DNA from: Nitrospiria bacterium
Lineage (GTDB): Bacteria; Nitrospirota; Nitrospiria; Nitrospirales; UBA8639
Direction: 5' to 3'
NCBI GenBank assembly: GCA_030430725.1
Contig: JAUIKP010000020.1
Location: forward strand, 1 to 16,225
DNA: 16,225 nt
Shown piece by piece: positions 6,000-12,779 of the stretch (its first letter is position 1; the number at the start of each line of letters is the position of its first letter). The notes beneath the pieces were generated by a model, which made no database searches, was not told the DNA's origin, and saw only the letters and a list, made by a program, of their open reading frames with translations. The position numbers and the translations under genes were made by a program.

Positions 6000-7343
6000 G
6001 TGCCAGGGCTTTTCCCTGCAGTGCTTACCGTCTCTTCTCTTACCCGACAGATACGTTCAACGTTCGAACAAAATTTTCCTCCACTTTGGGTAGAAGGGGA
6101 AATTTCTAATCTTCGCTGCCCGTCTTCGGGACACCGGTATTTCACCCTGAAAGACCAATCGAGTCAGATTAGAGCTGTACTCTTTCGCAATCAGGTCGAG
6201 CGCTTGAAATTTTCCCTTCAGGAAGGCTTGGATGTCTTCGTGTTCGGTCGCCTTTCGGTGTATGAACCACGAGGAGACTATCAGTTACTCTTGGAAGTGG
6301 TTGAGCCCAAGGGCACTGGTGCACTGCAATTAGCCTTTATTCAACTGAAGGCAAAGTTGGAAGCCGAAGGATTATTTGAGGCTTCGGGAAAACAGGCCCT
6401 CCCTCTGTACCCCCAACGTATTGGTCTGGTGACCTCACCTTCCGGTGCTGCAATCCATGATCTGCTGACCATCATTCATCGACGGTGGCCTTCTGCGAAT
6501 GTTCTGATTGCACCTGTTCCAGTACAAGGGGATGAAGCTGCCGGACAAATCGCTAAGGCTATTGAGGTGCTCAATCAATTGGGCGGTTTGGATGTGTTAA
6601 TTGTCGGGCGTGGTGGGGGATCGTTAGAGGACCTCTGGGCATTTAACGAAGAAATTGTGGTGAGGGCTATCGCCTCTTCCAGGATGCCGGTGGTGTCCGC
6701 TGTTGGCCATGAAACCGATCTGACGCTCGCAGATTTAGCCGCCGATTATCGAGCTCCCACGCCCTCTGCTGCGGCAGAGTTGGTGGTTCCGGACTGCTCA
6801 ACGGTTAGGCATCATCTGGCCCATCAACGAGTACGATTGGAACGGTCTATGAGGAGTTTATGTGTCGCGTGGAGAGGGCAAGTTCAGGAATTGACCGGCC
6901 GATTGCCTGAGCCTAGACTCGTGCTTGGACAATTCGTGCAACAGGTGGATGAGTTAGAGCGGCAACTCTATGTAAAAATGAAGCACTGGTGCCGGAATCT
7001 CCATGTGCAGTTGCTGAATCATCAGTCATCGATTTGGGAGAGAAATCCCCTGATTGACATTCATCGGCAGCAACTGGCCTTGGTTGACCAAGGGATTCGG
7101 CTAGTCCGAGGTATGTCGGGATGCATTCTTGATAAACGTCACCAAACAGAATTGTGGATGTTTCAACTGAATCAATTAAGTCCACTTGCCGTCTTGGCGC
7201 GAGGGTATAGCGTTGTTCACAAGTTGCAAAATGGAAAAGTCGTAAAGCGATCAACAGAAGTTACTAAGGGAGAGTCTGTACGCGCTAGACTTCATGAAGG
7301 CGAATTGATTTGTCTGGTGCAGCGAACCCGTCCCTCAACGTAA
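6000..7343 (+). CDS. xseA: exodeoxyribonuclease VII large subunit
   Basis: The 447-residue protein matches the large, catalytic subunit of exonuclease VII, a metal-independent single-strand DNA exonuclease that cuts in both directions to oligonucleotides. An N-terminal OB-fold (WVEGEISNL, then RYFTLKD) precedes the nuclease core: RIGLVTSPSGAAIHD, IVGRGGGSLEDLWAFNEE, VVSAVGHETDLTLADLAADYRAPTPSAAAE. A helical region and the C-terminal LARGYSVV motif follow. Length is normal. The GTG at 6000 lies 9 bases after the ymdB stop and has only a poor ribosome binding site, suggesting coupled translation. A GTG at 6021 is a possible shorter start, closer to the usual TVSELTR-type beginning. Confidence 0.95.
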   Translation: MPGLFPAVLTVSSLTRQIRSTFEQNFPPLWVEGEISNLRCPSSGHRYFTLKDQSSQIRAVLFRNQVERLKFSLQEGLDVFVFGRLSVYEPRGDYQLLLEVVEPKGTGALQLAFIQLKAKLEAEGLFEASGKQALPLYPQRIGLVTSPSGAAIHDLLTIIHRRWPSANVLIAPVPVQGDEAAGQIAKAIEVLNQLGGLDVLIVGRGGGSLEDLWAFNEEIVVRAIASSRMPVVSAVGHETDLTLADLAADYRAPTPSAAAELVVPDCSTVRHHLAHQRVRLERSMRSLCVAWRGQVQELTGRLPEPRLVLGQFVQQVDELERQLYVKMKHWCRNLHVQLLNHQSSIWERNPLIDIHRQQLALVDQGIRLVRGMSGCILDKRHQTELWMFQLNQLSPLAVLARGYSVVHKLQNGKVVKRSTEVTKGESVRARLHEGELICLVQRTRPST

Positions 7344-7354
7344 GAAATTCACTT

Positions 7355-7382
7355 TTGCTTCATGTTCCGGCATGGCTATAAT
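7355..7382 (+). promoter_or_regulatory. putative promoter between xseA and xseB
   Basis: TTGCTT (7355-7360), a 16-base spacer and a perfect TATAAT (7377-7382) lie just after the xseA stop. Predicted start is near 7389, about 65 bases before xseB. The gap between xseA and xseB is 110 bp, which leaves room for separate expression of the small subunit. The -35 element is weak. Confidence 0.45.
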
Positions 7383-7453
7383 ACACGTCAGGTAAAAGAT
7401 TATGAACCTATGAAACGAGAGAACTGAATCACTATCAGTTTCGGACAATATTT

Positions 7454-7699
7454 ATGGCTGTACTGAAATTTGAAAAGGCACTGTCCCGCTTGGAAACTAT
7501 TGTGGCCGAGTTGGAGCGCGGGGAACTTTCATTGGATGAATCCTTGAGAGTTTTTGAGGAAGGAGTCAAGCTCTCAAAAACCTGCCTGAAAATGCTGGAT
7601 GATGCAGAACGCAAAGTAGAGATCCTTGTGCAAGACAAGGATGGAAGGAAGCGTATACAGGCTTTTTCGGTTGAGGATCCCAGTTTGCCAGAATCCTAA
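7454..7699 (+). CDS. xseB: exodeoxyribonuclease VII small subunit
   Basis: The 81-residue protein has the XseB signature: FEKALSRLETIVAELERGELSLDESLRVFEEGVKL, with L, E and G positions of the family conserved, forming a helical hairpin. Several copies bind the XseA helical region and are needed for exonuclease VII activity. The ATG at 7454 has no good ribosome binding site (CGGA nearby), unlike most genes here. A promoter-like sequence precedes it. Confidence 0.93.
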   Translation: MAVLKFEKALSRLETIVAELERGELSLDESLRVFEEGVKLSKTCLKMLDDAERKVEILVQDKDGRKRIQAFSVEDPSLPES

Positions 7700-7768
7700 A
7701 TTTCCTCCACTATTATCTCTCTCAATTGATAAACTTCGCATTGTCTGCTTCGTGGACATGAAGAATAT

Positions 7769-8557
7769 ATGAAGGCTTCTCAGCCATCAGCTCCCCCCCA
7801 ACCCCGGAGGCCAACAAAAGAACGATTGGATTCCCTTGTCCTGACTCAGGAATTGGTCGCAAGCAGAGAGCAGGCCTGCCGACTTATTCTTGCCGGTCGA
7901 GTGAAAGTCGATGGAATCATGATTGATAAGCCAGGAAAGCTGGTTGCGCCAACTGTTTTCCTGGAAGTGACGAAACCGGAGTCCGCCTATGCCAGCCGAG
8001 CCGGTGAAAAGCTGGCACCTGCCTTGGATGCATTTTTAATTTCCTGTTCAGGCCGTGTGGTCATGGATGTGGGTGCCTCTACCGGAGGGTTCACTGATTG
8101 TGTGCTGCAACGTGGGGCCAATCGAGTCTATGCCATTGACGTAGGGTATGGGCAGTTAGATTGGAAGCTGAGAACTGATCCTCGTGTTGTGGTCATGGAC
8201 CGTTGCAATATCCGCCATCTGTGTCCTCAAGATATTCCTGAGCCGGTTGATTTGGCGGTAATCGATGTTTCATTTATTTCCTTACGCTTGGTGTTGCCAG
8301 CGATTATGCCTGTCCTGCGTGATCAGGCGCATCTCGTTGCATTGCTCAAGCCGCAGTTTGAAGTTGGAAAAGGACAAGTCGGAAAAGGTGGCATTGTCCG
8401 TGATGAACGATTGCGTGAACAGGTAAGGGATGGTTTTGTGGAATATGTCCGTAGCCTTCGGCTCGACGTTCTTGGTGTCATGGATTCGATCCTGATGGGG
8501 AAAAAAGGAAACAAAGAGATGCTGGTAGGAATGATAAAACGGGAAGATGAATCCTGA
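7769..8557 (+). CDS. tlyA: TlyA-family 16S/23S rRNA 2'-O-methyltransferase
   Basis: The 262-residue protein fits the TlyA family, which uses S-adenosylmethionine to 2'-O-methylate rRNA (23S C1920, and 16S C1409 in two-site members). An S4-type RNA-binding domain is seen at about residues 18-65 (RLDSLVLTQELVASREQA, GRVKVDG), then an FtsJ-like fold with SAM motif DVGASTGGFTD (100-110). The predicted K-D-K-E catalytic residues are K81 (AGEKL), D166 (IDVSF), K194 (LLKPQFE) and E250 (NKEML). A proline-rich start of about 15 residues precedes the S4 domain. The ATG at 7769 has only a poor GAAG site. These proteins are often annotated as hemolysins, which the motifs here do not support as a main role. 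Confidence 0.93.
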   Translation: MKASQPSAPPQPRRPTKERLDSLVLTQELVASREQACRLILAGRVKVDGIMIDKPGKLVAPTVFLEVTKPESAYASRAGEKLAPALDAFLISCSGRVVMDVGASTGGFTDCVLQRGANRVYAIDVGYGQLDWKLRTDPRVVVMDRCNIRHLCPQDIPEPVDLAVIDVSFISLRLVLPAIMPVLRDQAHLVALLKPQFEVGKGQVGKGGIVRDERLREQVRDGFVEYVRSLRLDVLGVMDSILMGKKGNKEMLVGMIKREDES

Positions 8558-8561
8558 GGGA

Positions 8562-8576
8562 AGCAATCCAATTGCT
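8562..8576 (+). repeat. short perfect inverted repeat between tlyA and the epimerase gene
   Basis: AGCAAT (8562-8567) and ATTGCT (8571-8576) flank CCA. No T run follows on either strand, so it is not an intrinsic terminator. It could be a protein site or chance. Confidence 0.3.
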
Positions 8577-8621
8577 CGAAATAACCCCTTAACCTAATCA
8601 TGTAAAAGGAGAAAGCCGGGG

Positions 8622-9551
8622 ATGTCTACAAAAATTCTGGTGACCGGGGGAGCTGGATTCATTGGATCACACCTGGTTGACCGGTTGATTCAGGAAGGCA
8701 ATGAGGTCATTGTGGTTGATAACCTCTCTACAGGGAAACGAAAGAATGTCAATAAAAAAGCCCAATTTTATAAAATGGATATTCAGAGTAAGCGGATTGA
8801 ACGGGTGTTCCGAAATGAGCGCCCCCTCATTGTCGTCCATCTGGCTGCGCAAATGAGTGTTCGACATTCAACGGATGATCCGGGATTTGATGCGCAAGTC
8901 AATATTTTAGGGACCATCAATGTGTTAGAACATGCTGTGAAGCAGGGTGTGCGAAAGGTGACATTTGCGTCGTCGGGTGGCGTGGTCTACGGGGAACAGG
9001 AAATATTTCCGGCCCCAGAGTCACACCGGACGGAACCTCTTTCTCCTTATGGAATTAGTAAGCTAGCTGGGGAAAAGTATCTAGCCTATTACGCAAGTGC
9101 TACCGGACTCCGGTATGTGGCGCTTCGTTTTGCGAATGTCTATGGGCCCAGGCAAGACTCTGAAGGGGAGGCCGGGGTCGTGGCTATCTTCTCGAAACAA
9201 ATGTTGGATGGTGGCCAACCGATTGTCAATGGAACTGGGAAGCAGACAAGAGATTTTATCTACGTGGATGATGTGGTGGAAGCGATTTTGGTGACCCTGG
9301 GAGAAGATGTTCAGGGAATTTATAATGTGGGAACTGGCCAGGAGACGACAATCAATGAATGTTATGGAATTATTAAAAGTTTAACGAATTGTCAGTGCAA
9401 AGAACTCTATGGAGCGGCAAAGAAAGGCGAGCAATTCCGCAGTGTGTTGGATGTGACAAAACTCAGGGAGGTATTTGGCTGGGATCCTCAGGTTACTTTG
9501 CAGGAAGGGCTCACCCGGACAGTCGATTTTTTCCGTGAAACCGGAAAATGA
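8622..9551 (+). CDS. galE: NAD-dependent epimerase/dehydratase, UDP-glucose 4-epimerase-like
   Basis: A 309-residue extended short-chain dehydrogenase. The NAD-binding glycine motif is GGAGFIGSH (G9, G12, G15), with VVDNLSTG after the second strand. The catalytic Ser-Tyr-Lys set is SS at 117-118 (FASSGGVVYG), Y143 and K147 (YGISK). ALRFANVYGPRQ and DFIYVDDVVEA are typical of the GalE/WbpP group. The likely reaction is interconversion of UDP-glucose and UDP-galactose, or of the N-acetyl forms, feeding surface polysaccharide synthesis. It is about 30 residues shorter than E. coli GalE and resembles the short GalE form of many archaea and environmental bacteria; substrate cannot be fixed from sequence. 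Preceded by AAAAGGAG, with 10 bases to the ATG. Separate from the nuclease genes in function. Confidence 0.85.
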   Translation: MSTKILVTGGAGFIGSHLVDRLIQEGNEVIVVDNLSTGKRKNVNKKAQFYKMDIQSKRIERVFRNERPLIVVHLAAQMSVRHSTDDPGFDAQVNILGTINVLEHAVKQGVRKVTFASSGGVVYGEQEIFPAPESHRTEPLSPYGISKLAGEKYLAYYASATGLRYVALRFANVYGPRQDSEGEAGVVAIFSKQMLDGGQPIVNGTGKQTRDFIYVDDVVEAILVTLGEDVQGIYNVGTGQETTINECYGIIKSLTNCQCKELYGAAKKGEQFRSVLDVTKLREVFGWDPQVTLQEGLTRTVDFFRETGK

Positions 9552-9601
9552 CCTTTCTGTCGCGTGCAGTAGGTCAATGATTTCACCGGATAACTCAACT
9601 G

Positions 9602-9922
9602 TTAATACCTGGGGACGGATTGATCGATCTCAATGGACCAGGCTTCAATTCCTCCAATCAGGTTTTTAACATTCGAAAATCCCTGTTGCAAAAGAAACCC
9701 CACGGCATCAGCACTCCGCATGCCTTTATGACAATACGCGACAATTTCAGCGCTCGGATCCAATTGTTTCAGGGAATGAGGAACCTGGCCAAGGGGAATC
9801 AGCACTGATCCCTCTATTTTGGCCAAGGAGTATTCGTGGGGCTCTCGGACATCCAACAAGAAAATTTTATCGCCTTTATCCATGCGAGCTTTTAATTCGC
9901 TGACAGTGATGGTGTAGCTCAT
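9602..9922 (-). CDS. single-domain rhodanese-like sulfurtransferase
   Basis: The only minus-strand gene. It gives 106 residues with a rhodanese fold: LLDVREPHEY (D24, R26), the active-site loop CHKGMRS with catalytic C64, and GGIEAW near the end. It resembles GlpE/PspE-type small rhodaneses that carry persulfide sulfur between donors and acceptors, probably cytosolic since no signal peptide is seen. The start at 9922 is chosen because AAGGAGG lies 8 bases before it; an in-frame upstream ATG at 9967 would add 15 residues across that ribosome site and the promoter leader. It faces asnS divergently and converges on the epimerase gene with a 50-bp gap and no visible terminator. Its physiological sulfur partner is unknown. 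Confidence 0.9.
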   Translation of the reverse strand: MSYTITVSELKARMDKGDKIFLLDVREPHEYSLAKIEGSVLIPLGQVPHSLKQLDPSAEIVAYCHKGMRSADAVGFLLQQGFSNVKNLIGGIEAWSIEIDQSVPRY

Positions 9923-9930
9923 ATTTAAAG

Positions 9931-9937
9931 CCTCCTT
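9931..9937 (-). promoter_or_regulatory. ribosome binding site deciding the rhodanese start
   Basis: Read on the minus strand this is AAGGAGG, 8 bases before the ATG ending at 9922. It excludes the longer frame beginning at 9967. Confidence 0.85.
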
Positions 9938-9970
9938 ACGTTCCTGAGGTATCTCTTTTATAGACAAATG

Positions 9971-10000
9971 ATCATAGCGGCTGAATTTTCAGGGTGTCAA
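9971..10000 (-). promoter_or_regulatory. strong promoter for the rhodanese gene with an internal palindrome
   Basis: On the minus strand TTGACA (10000-9995), an 18-base spacer and TATGAT (9976-9971) match the sigma-70 consensus at 11 of 12 positions. The predicted start near 9964 leaves a leader of about 40 bases. Within the spacer lies the palindrome CTGAATTTTCAG (9981-9992), where a repressor or activator could bind. Confidence 0.7.
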
Positions 10001-10023
10001 TTTTTTCTTAGTGAGAGCGGGAG

Positions 10024-10027
10024 GGAG
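10024..10027 (+). promoter_or_regulatory. ribosome binding site deciding the asnS start
   Basis: GGAG within GAGGGAGC lies 7 bases before the ATG at 10035. The in-frame GTG at 10011 lies upstream of this site and lacks one of its own. Confidence 0.65.
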
Positions 10028-10034
10028 CAGCATT

Positions 10035-11336
10035 ATGTCGGAGCAGCCGGTCGTCTCGATTGAACAGATTTCACAGTTTGAAGGCCAGGACATTACGGTC
10101 AAGGGATGGATCCGCAACCGACGCTCTAGCGGAAAATTAAGCTTTTTGACCGTGCGTGATGGCACCGGAGATCTCCAGGCTATTGTAAGCAAAGGTGAGG
10201 TTGGCGACGACCAATTTTCTTTGTGTAGTCAGTTAACCCAGGAGTCTTCTGTGATTTTGACTGGAAAGCCTCGAAGGGATGTTCGAGCGCCAGGTGGATT
10301 TGAACTTGATGTATCCACATTGGCAGTGATTCACATAGCAGAACCCTTTCCCATCCAACCGAAAGACCATGGAGTTGGTTTCCTGATGGAATATCGGCAT
10401 CTCTGGTTGCGATCGCGACGCCAGCACGCCATTTTACGGGTTCGCCATGAAATCATTCGGACATGTCGGAATTTTTTTGATGATCGAGGCTTTACCTTAA
10501 TTGATACGCCGATTTTTACCCCAAACGCCTGCGAGGGAACCACGACCTTATTTCAAACTCAATATTTTGACCAGGTAGCCTATTTAGCTCAAAGTGGTCA
10601 ATTATATGGAGAAGCGGCTGCTGCGGCTTTTGGTAAAATCTATTGTTTTGGTCCAACCTTTCGGGCGGAAAAATCAAAAACTAGGCGCCACTTGATGGAG
10701 TTTTGGATGGTTGAGCCGGAAATGGCCTTTGCCGACCTACCGGATGCCATGCAACTGGCAGAGGACTTGGTTTCAACGGTTATTCAGCGCGTTGTAGAAA
10801 CTCGTCGATCCGAACTGGAAATCTTAGAACGGGATATTCCTAAATTAGAAGCCATGGTCAAGCCCTTTCCGCGAATAACCTATGAAGAGGCTCTGAGGCG
10901 TCTTCAACAAAAGGGAGCCGCCATTCAATTCGGCGATGATTTCGGAGCCGATGACGAAACATCTTTAGCGCAAGAATTTGATCGTCCGGTGATTGTTCAT
11001 CGGTATCCGGCTGACGCAAAAGCATTTTATATGGCGAAAGATCCAGAGAGGCCAGACTTGGCGTTATGTATGGATATGCTCGCGTCGGAGGGATATGGAG
11101 AAATTATCGGAGGGGGGGAACGAATCCATGATTTAAATAAATTGCTGGCGCAAATTAAAGCTCACGACCTTCCTGAGGAAGCATTTAAGTGGTATGTCGA
11201 TCTGCGACGATACGGAACGGTTCCTCATGCTGGTTTTGGTATGGGAATTGAGCGAGTCGTCGCCTGGATTTGTGGATTGGATCATGTTCGAGAAACGATT
11301 CCATTCCCCAGGATGCTCTATACGTTGTATCCTTAG
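10035..11336 (+). CDS. asnS: asparagine--tRNA ligase
   Basis: The 433-residue protein is a class IIb aminoacyl-tRNA synthetase that charges tRNA-Asn with asparagine in the cytosol. The N-terminal OB-fold anticodon-binding domain ([24 protein letters not shown], in two halves) spans roughly residues 18-105. The catalytic core contains SGQLYGE, motif 2 beginning [16 protein letters not shown] (residues 205-220) and EFWMVEPE, and motif 3 starting GFGMGIER at residue 400 and ending PFPR. The [11 protein letters not shown]...EFWM pattern is that of AsnRS rather than bacterial AspRS, and the bacterial AspRS insertion domain is absent. A non-discriminating AspRS of archaeal type is the main alternative and is less likely. 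Not an amino-acid biosynthesis neighbour; it lies directly upstream of the dcw cluster, where mraZ is normally found. No clear own promoter is seen in the 112-bp divergent gap. Confidence 0.93.
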   Translation: MSEQPVVSIEQISQFEGQDITVKGWIRNRRSSGKLSFLTVRDGTGDLQAIVSKGEVGDDQFSLCSQLTQESSVILTGKPRRDVRAPGGFELDVSTLAVIHIAEPFPIQPKDHGVGFLMEYRHLWLRSRRQHAILRVRHEIIRTCRNFFDDRGFTLIDTPIFTPNACEGTTTLFQTQYFDQVAYLAQSGQLYGEAAAAAFGKIYCFGPTFRAEKSKTRRHLMEFWMVEPEMAFADLPDAMQLAEDLVSTVIQRVVETRRSELEILERDIPKLEAMVKPFPRITYEEALRRLQQKGAAIQFGDDFGADDETSLAQEFDRPVIVHRYPADAKAFYMAKDPERPDLALCMDMLASEGYGEIIGGGERIHDLNKLLAQIKAHDLPEEAFKWYVDLRRYGTVPHAGFGMGIERVVAWICGLDHVRETIPFPRMLYTLYP

Positions 11337-11347
11337 TATTCTGGTGA

Positions 11348-11373
11348 ATGACCAACCCAAATATTTTGGTCAT
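11348..11373 (+). terminator. hairpin after asnS, possible terminator
   Basis: ATGACCAA (11348-11355) and TTGGTCAT (11366-11373) pair perfectly over 8 bases around a 10-base loop, 12 bases after the asnS stop. The expected T run is absent (GGTTCCTAAATTTC follows), so it may be an RNA 3'-end stabiliser or an inefficient terminator. Confidence 0.4.
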
Positions 11374-11430
11374 GGTTCCTAAATTTCTTATTCCCTAGCT
11401 CCTACCTTTTTTACAATATTTTTTGAGTGC

Positions 11431-11458
11431 TTGACATCATAGGCGGGGGTTGTATACT
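11431..11458 (+). promoter_or_regulatory. sigma-70-type promoter of the dcw cluster (rsmH onward)
   Basis: TTGACA (11431-11436), a 16-base spacer and TATACT (11453-11458) form a near-consensus promoter with predicted start near 11465. The leader to rsmH is about 56 bases. This is the obvious head promoter for rsmH-ftsL-ftsI-murE-murF. Confidence 0.75.
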
Positions 11459-11465
11459 TCCAGGT

Positions 11466-11481
11466 GTGGGAGAAAGTGGGA
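11466..11481 (+). promoter_or_regulatory. two GTGGGA direct repeats, MraZ-operator-like
   Basis: GTGGGA occurs at 11466-11471 and 11476-11481, separated by GAAA, so with a 10-bp period. MraZ, the dcw repressor known from E. coli, binds tandem TGGG-type repeats spaced by 5 bases next to the promoter of its own operon. The pattern, period and position at the transcription start match. Usual operators have three or more boxes; here only two are seen, and no mraZ gene lies in the window. Confidence 0.55.
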
Positions 11482-11528
11482 TGATTTCCACATATATTGT
11501 AAAAATGAAACAAGCTGTGCATGAATGA
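11481..11528 (+). CDS. possible 15-codon leader peptide overlapping the rsmH start
   Basis: An ATG at 11481 is preceded by GGGAG (11468-11472) at 8 bases, a good distance. The frame reads MISTYIVKMKQAVHE and ends at TGA 11526-11528, overlapping the first bases of rsmH (ATG at 11521). Since rsmH has no ribosome binding site of its own, terminating ribosomes could restart on it. The peptide has no recognisable features. The ribosome site overlaps the GTGGGA boxes, so the purine richness may have another cause. Confidence 0.35.
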   Translation: MISTYIVKMKQAVHE

Positions 11529-12435
11529 TGTTCATACACCGGTACTTGTAGAGGAAATCTGTTTTTGGCTTAATCCGGTGCCCGGTGGGATCTATGTTGA
11601 TTGTACTCTCGGAATTGGTGGAACGTCGCTGAAGATACTGGAAAAAACCGGAAAAAATGCTCATATTATTGGTTTGGACCGTGATTATCAGGCCGTTGCT
11701 CTTGCGAAAAAGACATTAAGTGAATATGAATCATCCGTAAATATATTACATGGGAATTTCTCCCACATTCGAAACTTTGTTCAGGAAGCCGGCTATAAGA
11801 AGGTTGACGGGGTTGTGTTTGATTTAGGGGTGTCCTCGTTGCAGTTGGACCAAGCAGAGCGTGGATTTAGTTTTTCCCTGAGTGGGCCATTAGATATGCG
11901 AATGGATCAAACCCAGAAAGTCACAGCAGCTGATCTGGTGAATCATCTTCCGGAAAAAGAGTTAGCGGATGCCATTTTTACGTATGGTGAAGAACGGTAT
12001 TCCCGTCGAATCGCCCGTGCAATCGTGCAGGCGAGAAGCGCCGGTCTTATTCAGACCACGCAGGCATTGGTGTCTGTCCTTGAGAGTGCGCTTCCTTATG
12101 CCTACAAAAAGGGGCGCTTACATTTTGCGACCAGAACTTTTCAGGCGTTACGGATCCGGGTAAATCGTGAATTGGAATTGCTCGAGCCGGCTCTCCGGGA
12201 TGCCATCGACCTGTTGAAGGATGGCGGAAGGGTGTGTGTCATAGCCTTTCACTCCTTAGAAGATCGTATTGTGAAGCAAACGTTTCGTTCCCTGGCGCAG
12301 GGAGAGCATCCAAAAGTTGCATTGCGGGTCAAGAAGCCTGTGATTCCGAGTGTGTTGGAAATACAACAAAATCCTCGTGCCAGAAGCGCTAAGTTACGTG
12401 TGGCCGAGCGCCTTCCGGAAGGAGAAACTCTATGA
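11521..12435 (+). CDS. rsmH: 16S rRNA (cytosine(1402)-N(4))-methyltransferase RsmH
   Basis: RsmH (MraW) uses S-adenosylmethionine to methylate N4 of C1402 in the 16S rRNA P site. The 304-residue protein starts with the usual HTPVLVEE and shows SAM motif VDCTLGIGGTS (26-36), GLDRD (51-55), FDLGVSSLQLDQAERGFSF, GPLDMRMD, FQALRIRVNREL and the C-terminal CVIAFHSLEDRIVK, all family signatures. Length is normal. The ATG at 11521 has no Shine-Dalgarno sequence just upstream; nearby alternative starts are out of frame. It is the first gene of the dcw cluster here and overlaps ftsL by 4 bases (ATGA). Confidence 0.96.
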   Translation: MNDVHTPVLVEEICFWLNPVPGGIYVDCTLGIGGTSLKILEKTGKNAHIIGLDRDYQAVALAKKTLSEYESSVNILHGNFSHIRNFVQEAGYKKVDGVVFDLGVSSLQLDQAERGFSFSLSGPLDMRMDQTQKVTAADLVNHLPEKELADAIFTYGEERYSRRIARAIVQARSAGLIQTTQALVSVLESALPYAYKKGRLHFATRTFQALRIRVNRELELLEPALRDAIDLLKDGGRVCVIAFHSLEDRIVKQTFRSLAQGEHPKVALRVKKPVIPSVLEIQQNPRARSAKLRVAERLPEGETL

Positions 12436-12779
12436 GGAAAAATGTGTTCCTTGGCGTCATGATTCTATTGGGGGTGTGGTGTCTGCTCTATGTCGGGGTC
12501 AAGATAGACATGTGGCGCTTGGGGTATGCCATTGAAGAGTTAGAAACTCAGCGCGCGGAATTCAAAAAACAGCAAGAAGGCTTGCAGGTTCGGTTGTCGC
12601 AGTTAACGGATCCGCAACGAGTTGCTCAACGGGCGCAAAGTCAATTGGGACTTACTGTGGCTCAGGAAGGGCAGATCGTTATGGTCTCCCTGGATACGTT
12701 ACCTCAGTCCGAATCGGATGGAAATTTTCCTGTTCGTTTGGTCCGTGAATTTGGCAATACCGTCGTGAGCCTTCCGTGA
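12432..12779 (+). CDS. ftsL: FtsL-like cell division protein
   Basis: A 115-residue bitopic membrane protein. A short cytoplasmic start (MRKN) and one membrane helix (residues about 5-24, VFLGVMILLGVWCLLYVGV) precede a periplasmic leucine-zipper-like coiled coil (IEELETQRAEFKKQQEGLQVRL) and a short tail with DPQRVAQRAQSQLGL, typical of FtsL/DivIC proteins. FtsL forms a complex with FtsQ and FtsB that activates FtsW-FtsI septal synthesis. Identification rests on topology and position between rsmH and ftsI, since FtsL sequences diverge widely. GGAAGGAG inside rsmH serves as its ribosome binding site, and its start overlaps the rsmH stop by 4 bases. Confidence 0.85.
   Translation: MRKNVFLGVMILLGVWCLLYVGVKIDMWRLGYAIEELETQRAEFKKQQEGLQVRLSQLTDPQRVAQRAQSQLGLTVAQEGQIVMVSLDTLPQSESDGNFPVRLVREFGNTVVSLP

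Noticed and set aside
7769..8557. Reading tlyA as a hemolysin gene
   Set aside because: The S4 domain, SAM motif and K-D-K-E residues show an rRNA methyltransferase; hemolysin is a historical family label.
8574..8602. TTGCTC-N17-TAATCA as a promoter for the epimerase gene
   Set aside because: The -10 hexamer matches the consensus poorly and the spacing alone is not enough support.
9923..9967. Longer rhodanese reading frame starting at 9967
   Set aside because: The extension would cover the AAGGAGG ribosome site and the leader just after the predicted transcription start, and the added residues do not resemble rhodanese sequence.
10011..10034. GTG at 10011 as the asnS start
   Set aside because: It adds a glycine- and serine-containing stub upstream of the ribosome site. 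The ATG at 10035 is well placed and gives a normal AsnRS length.
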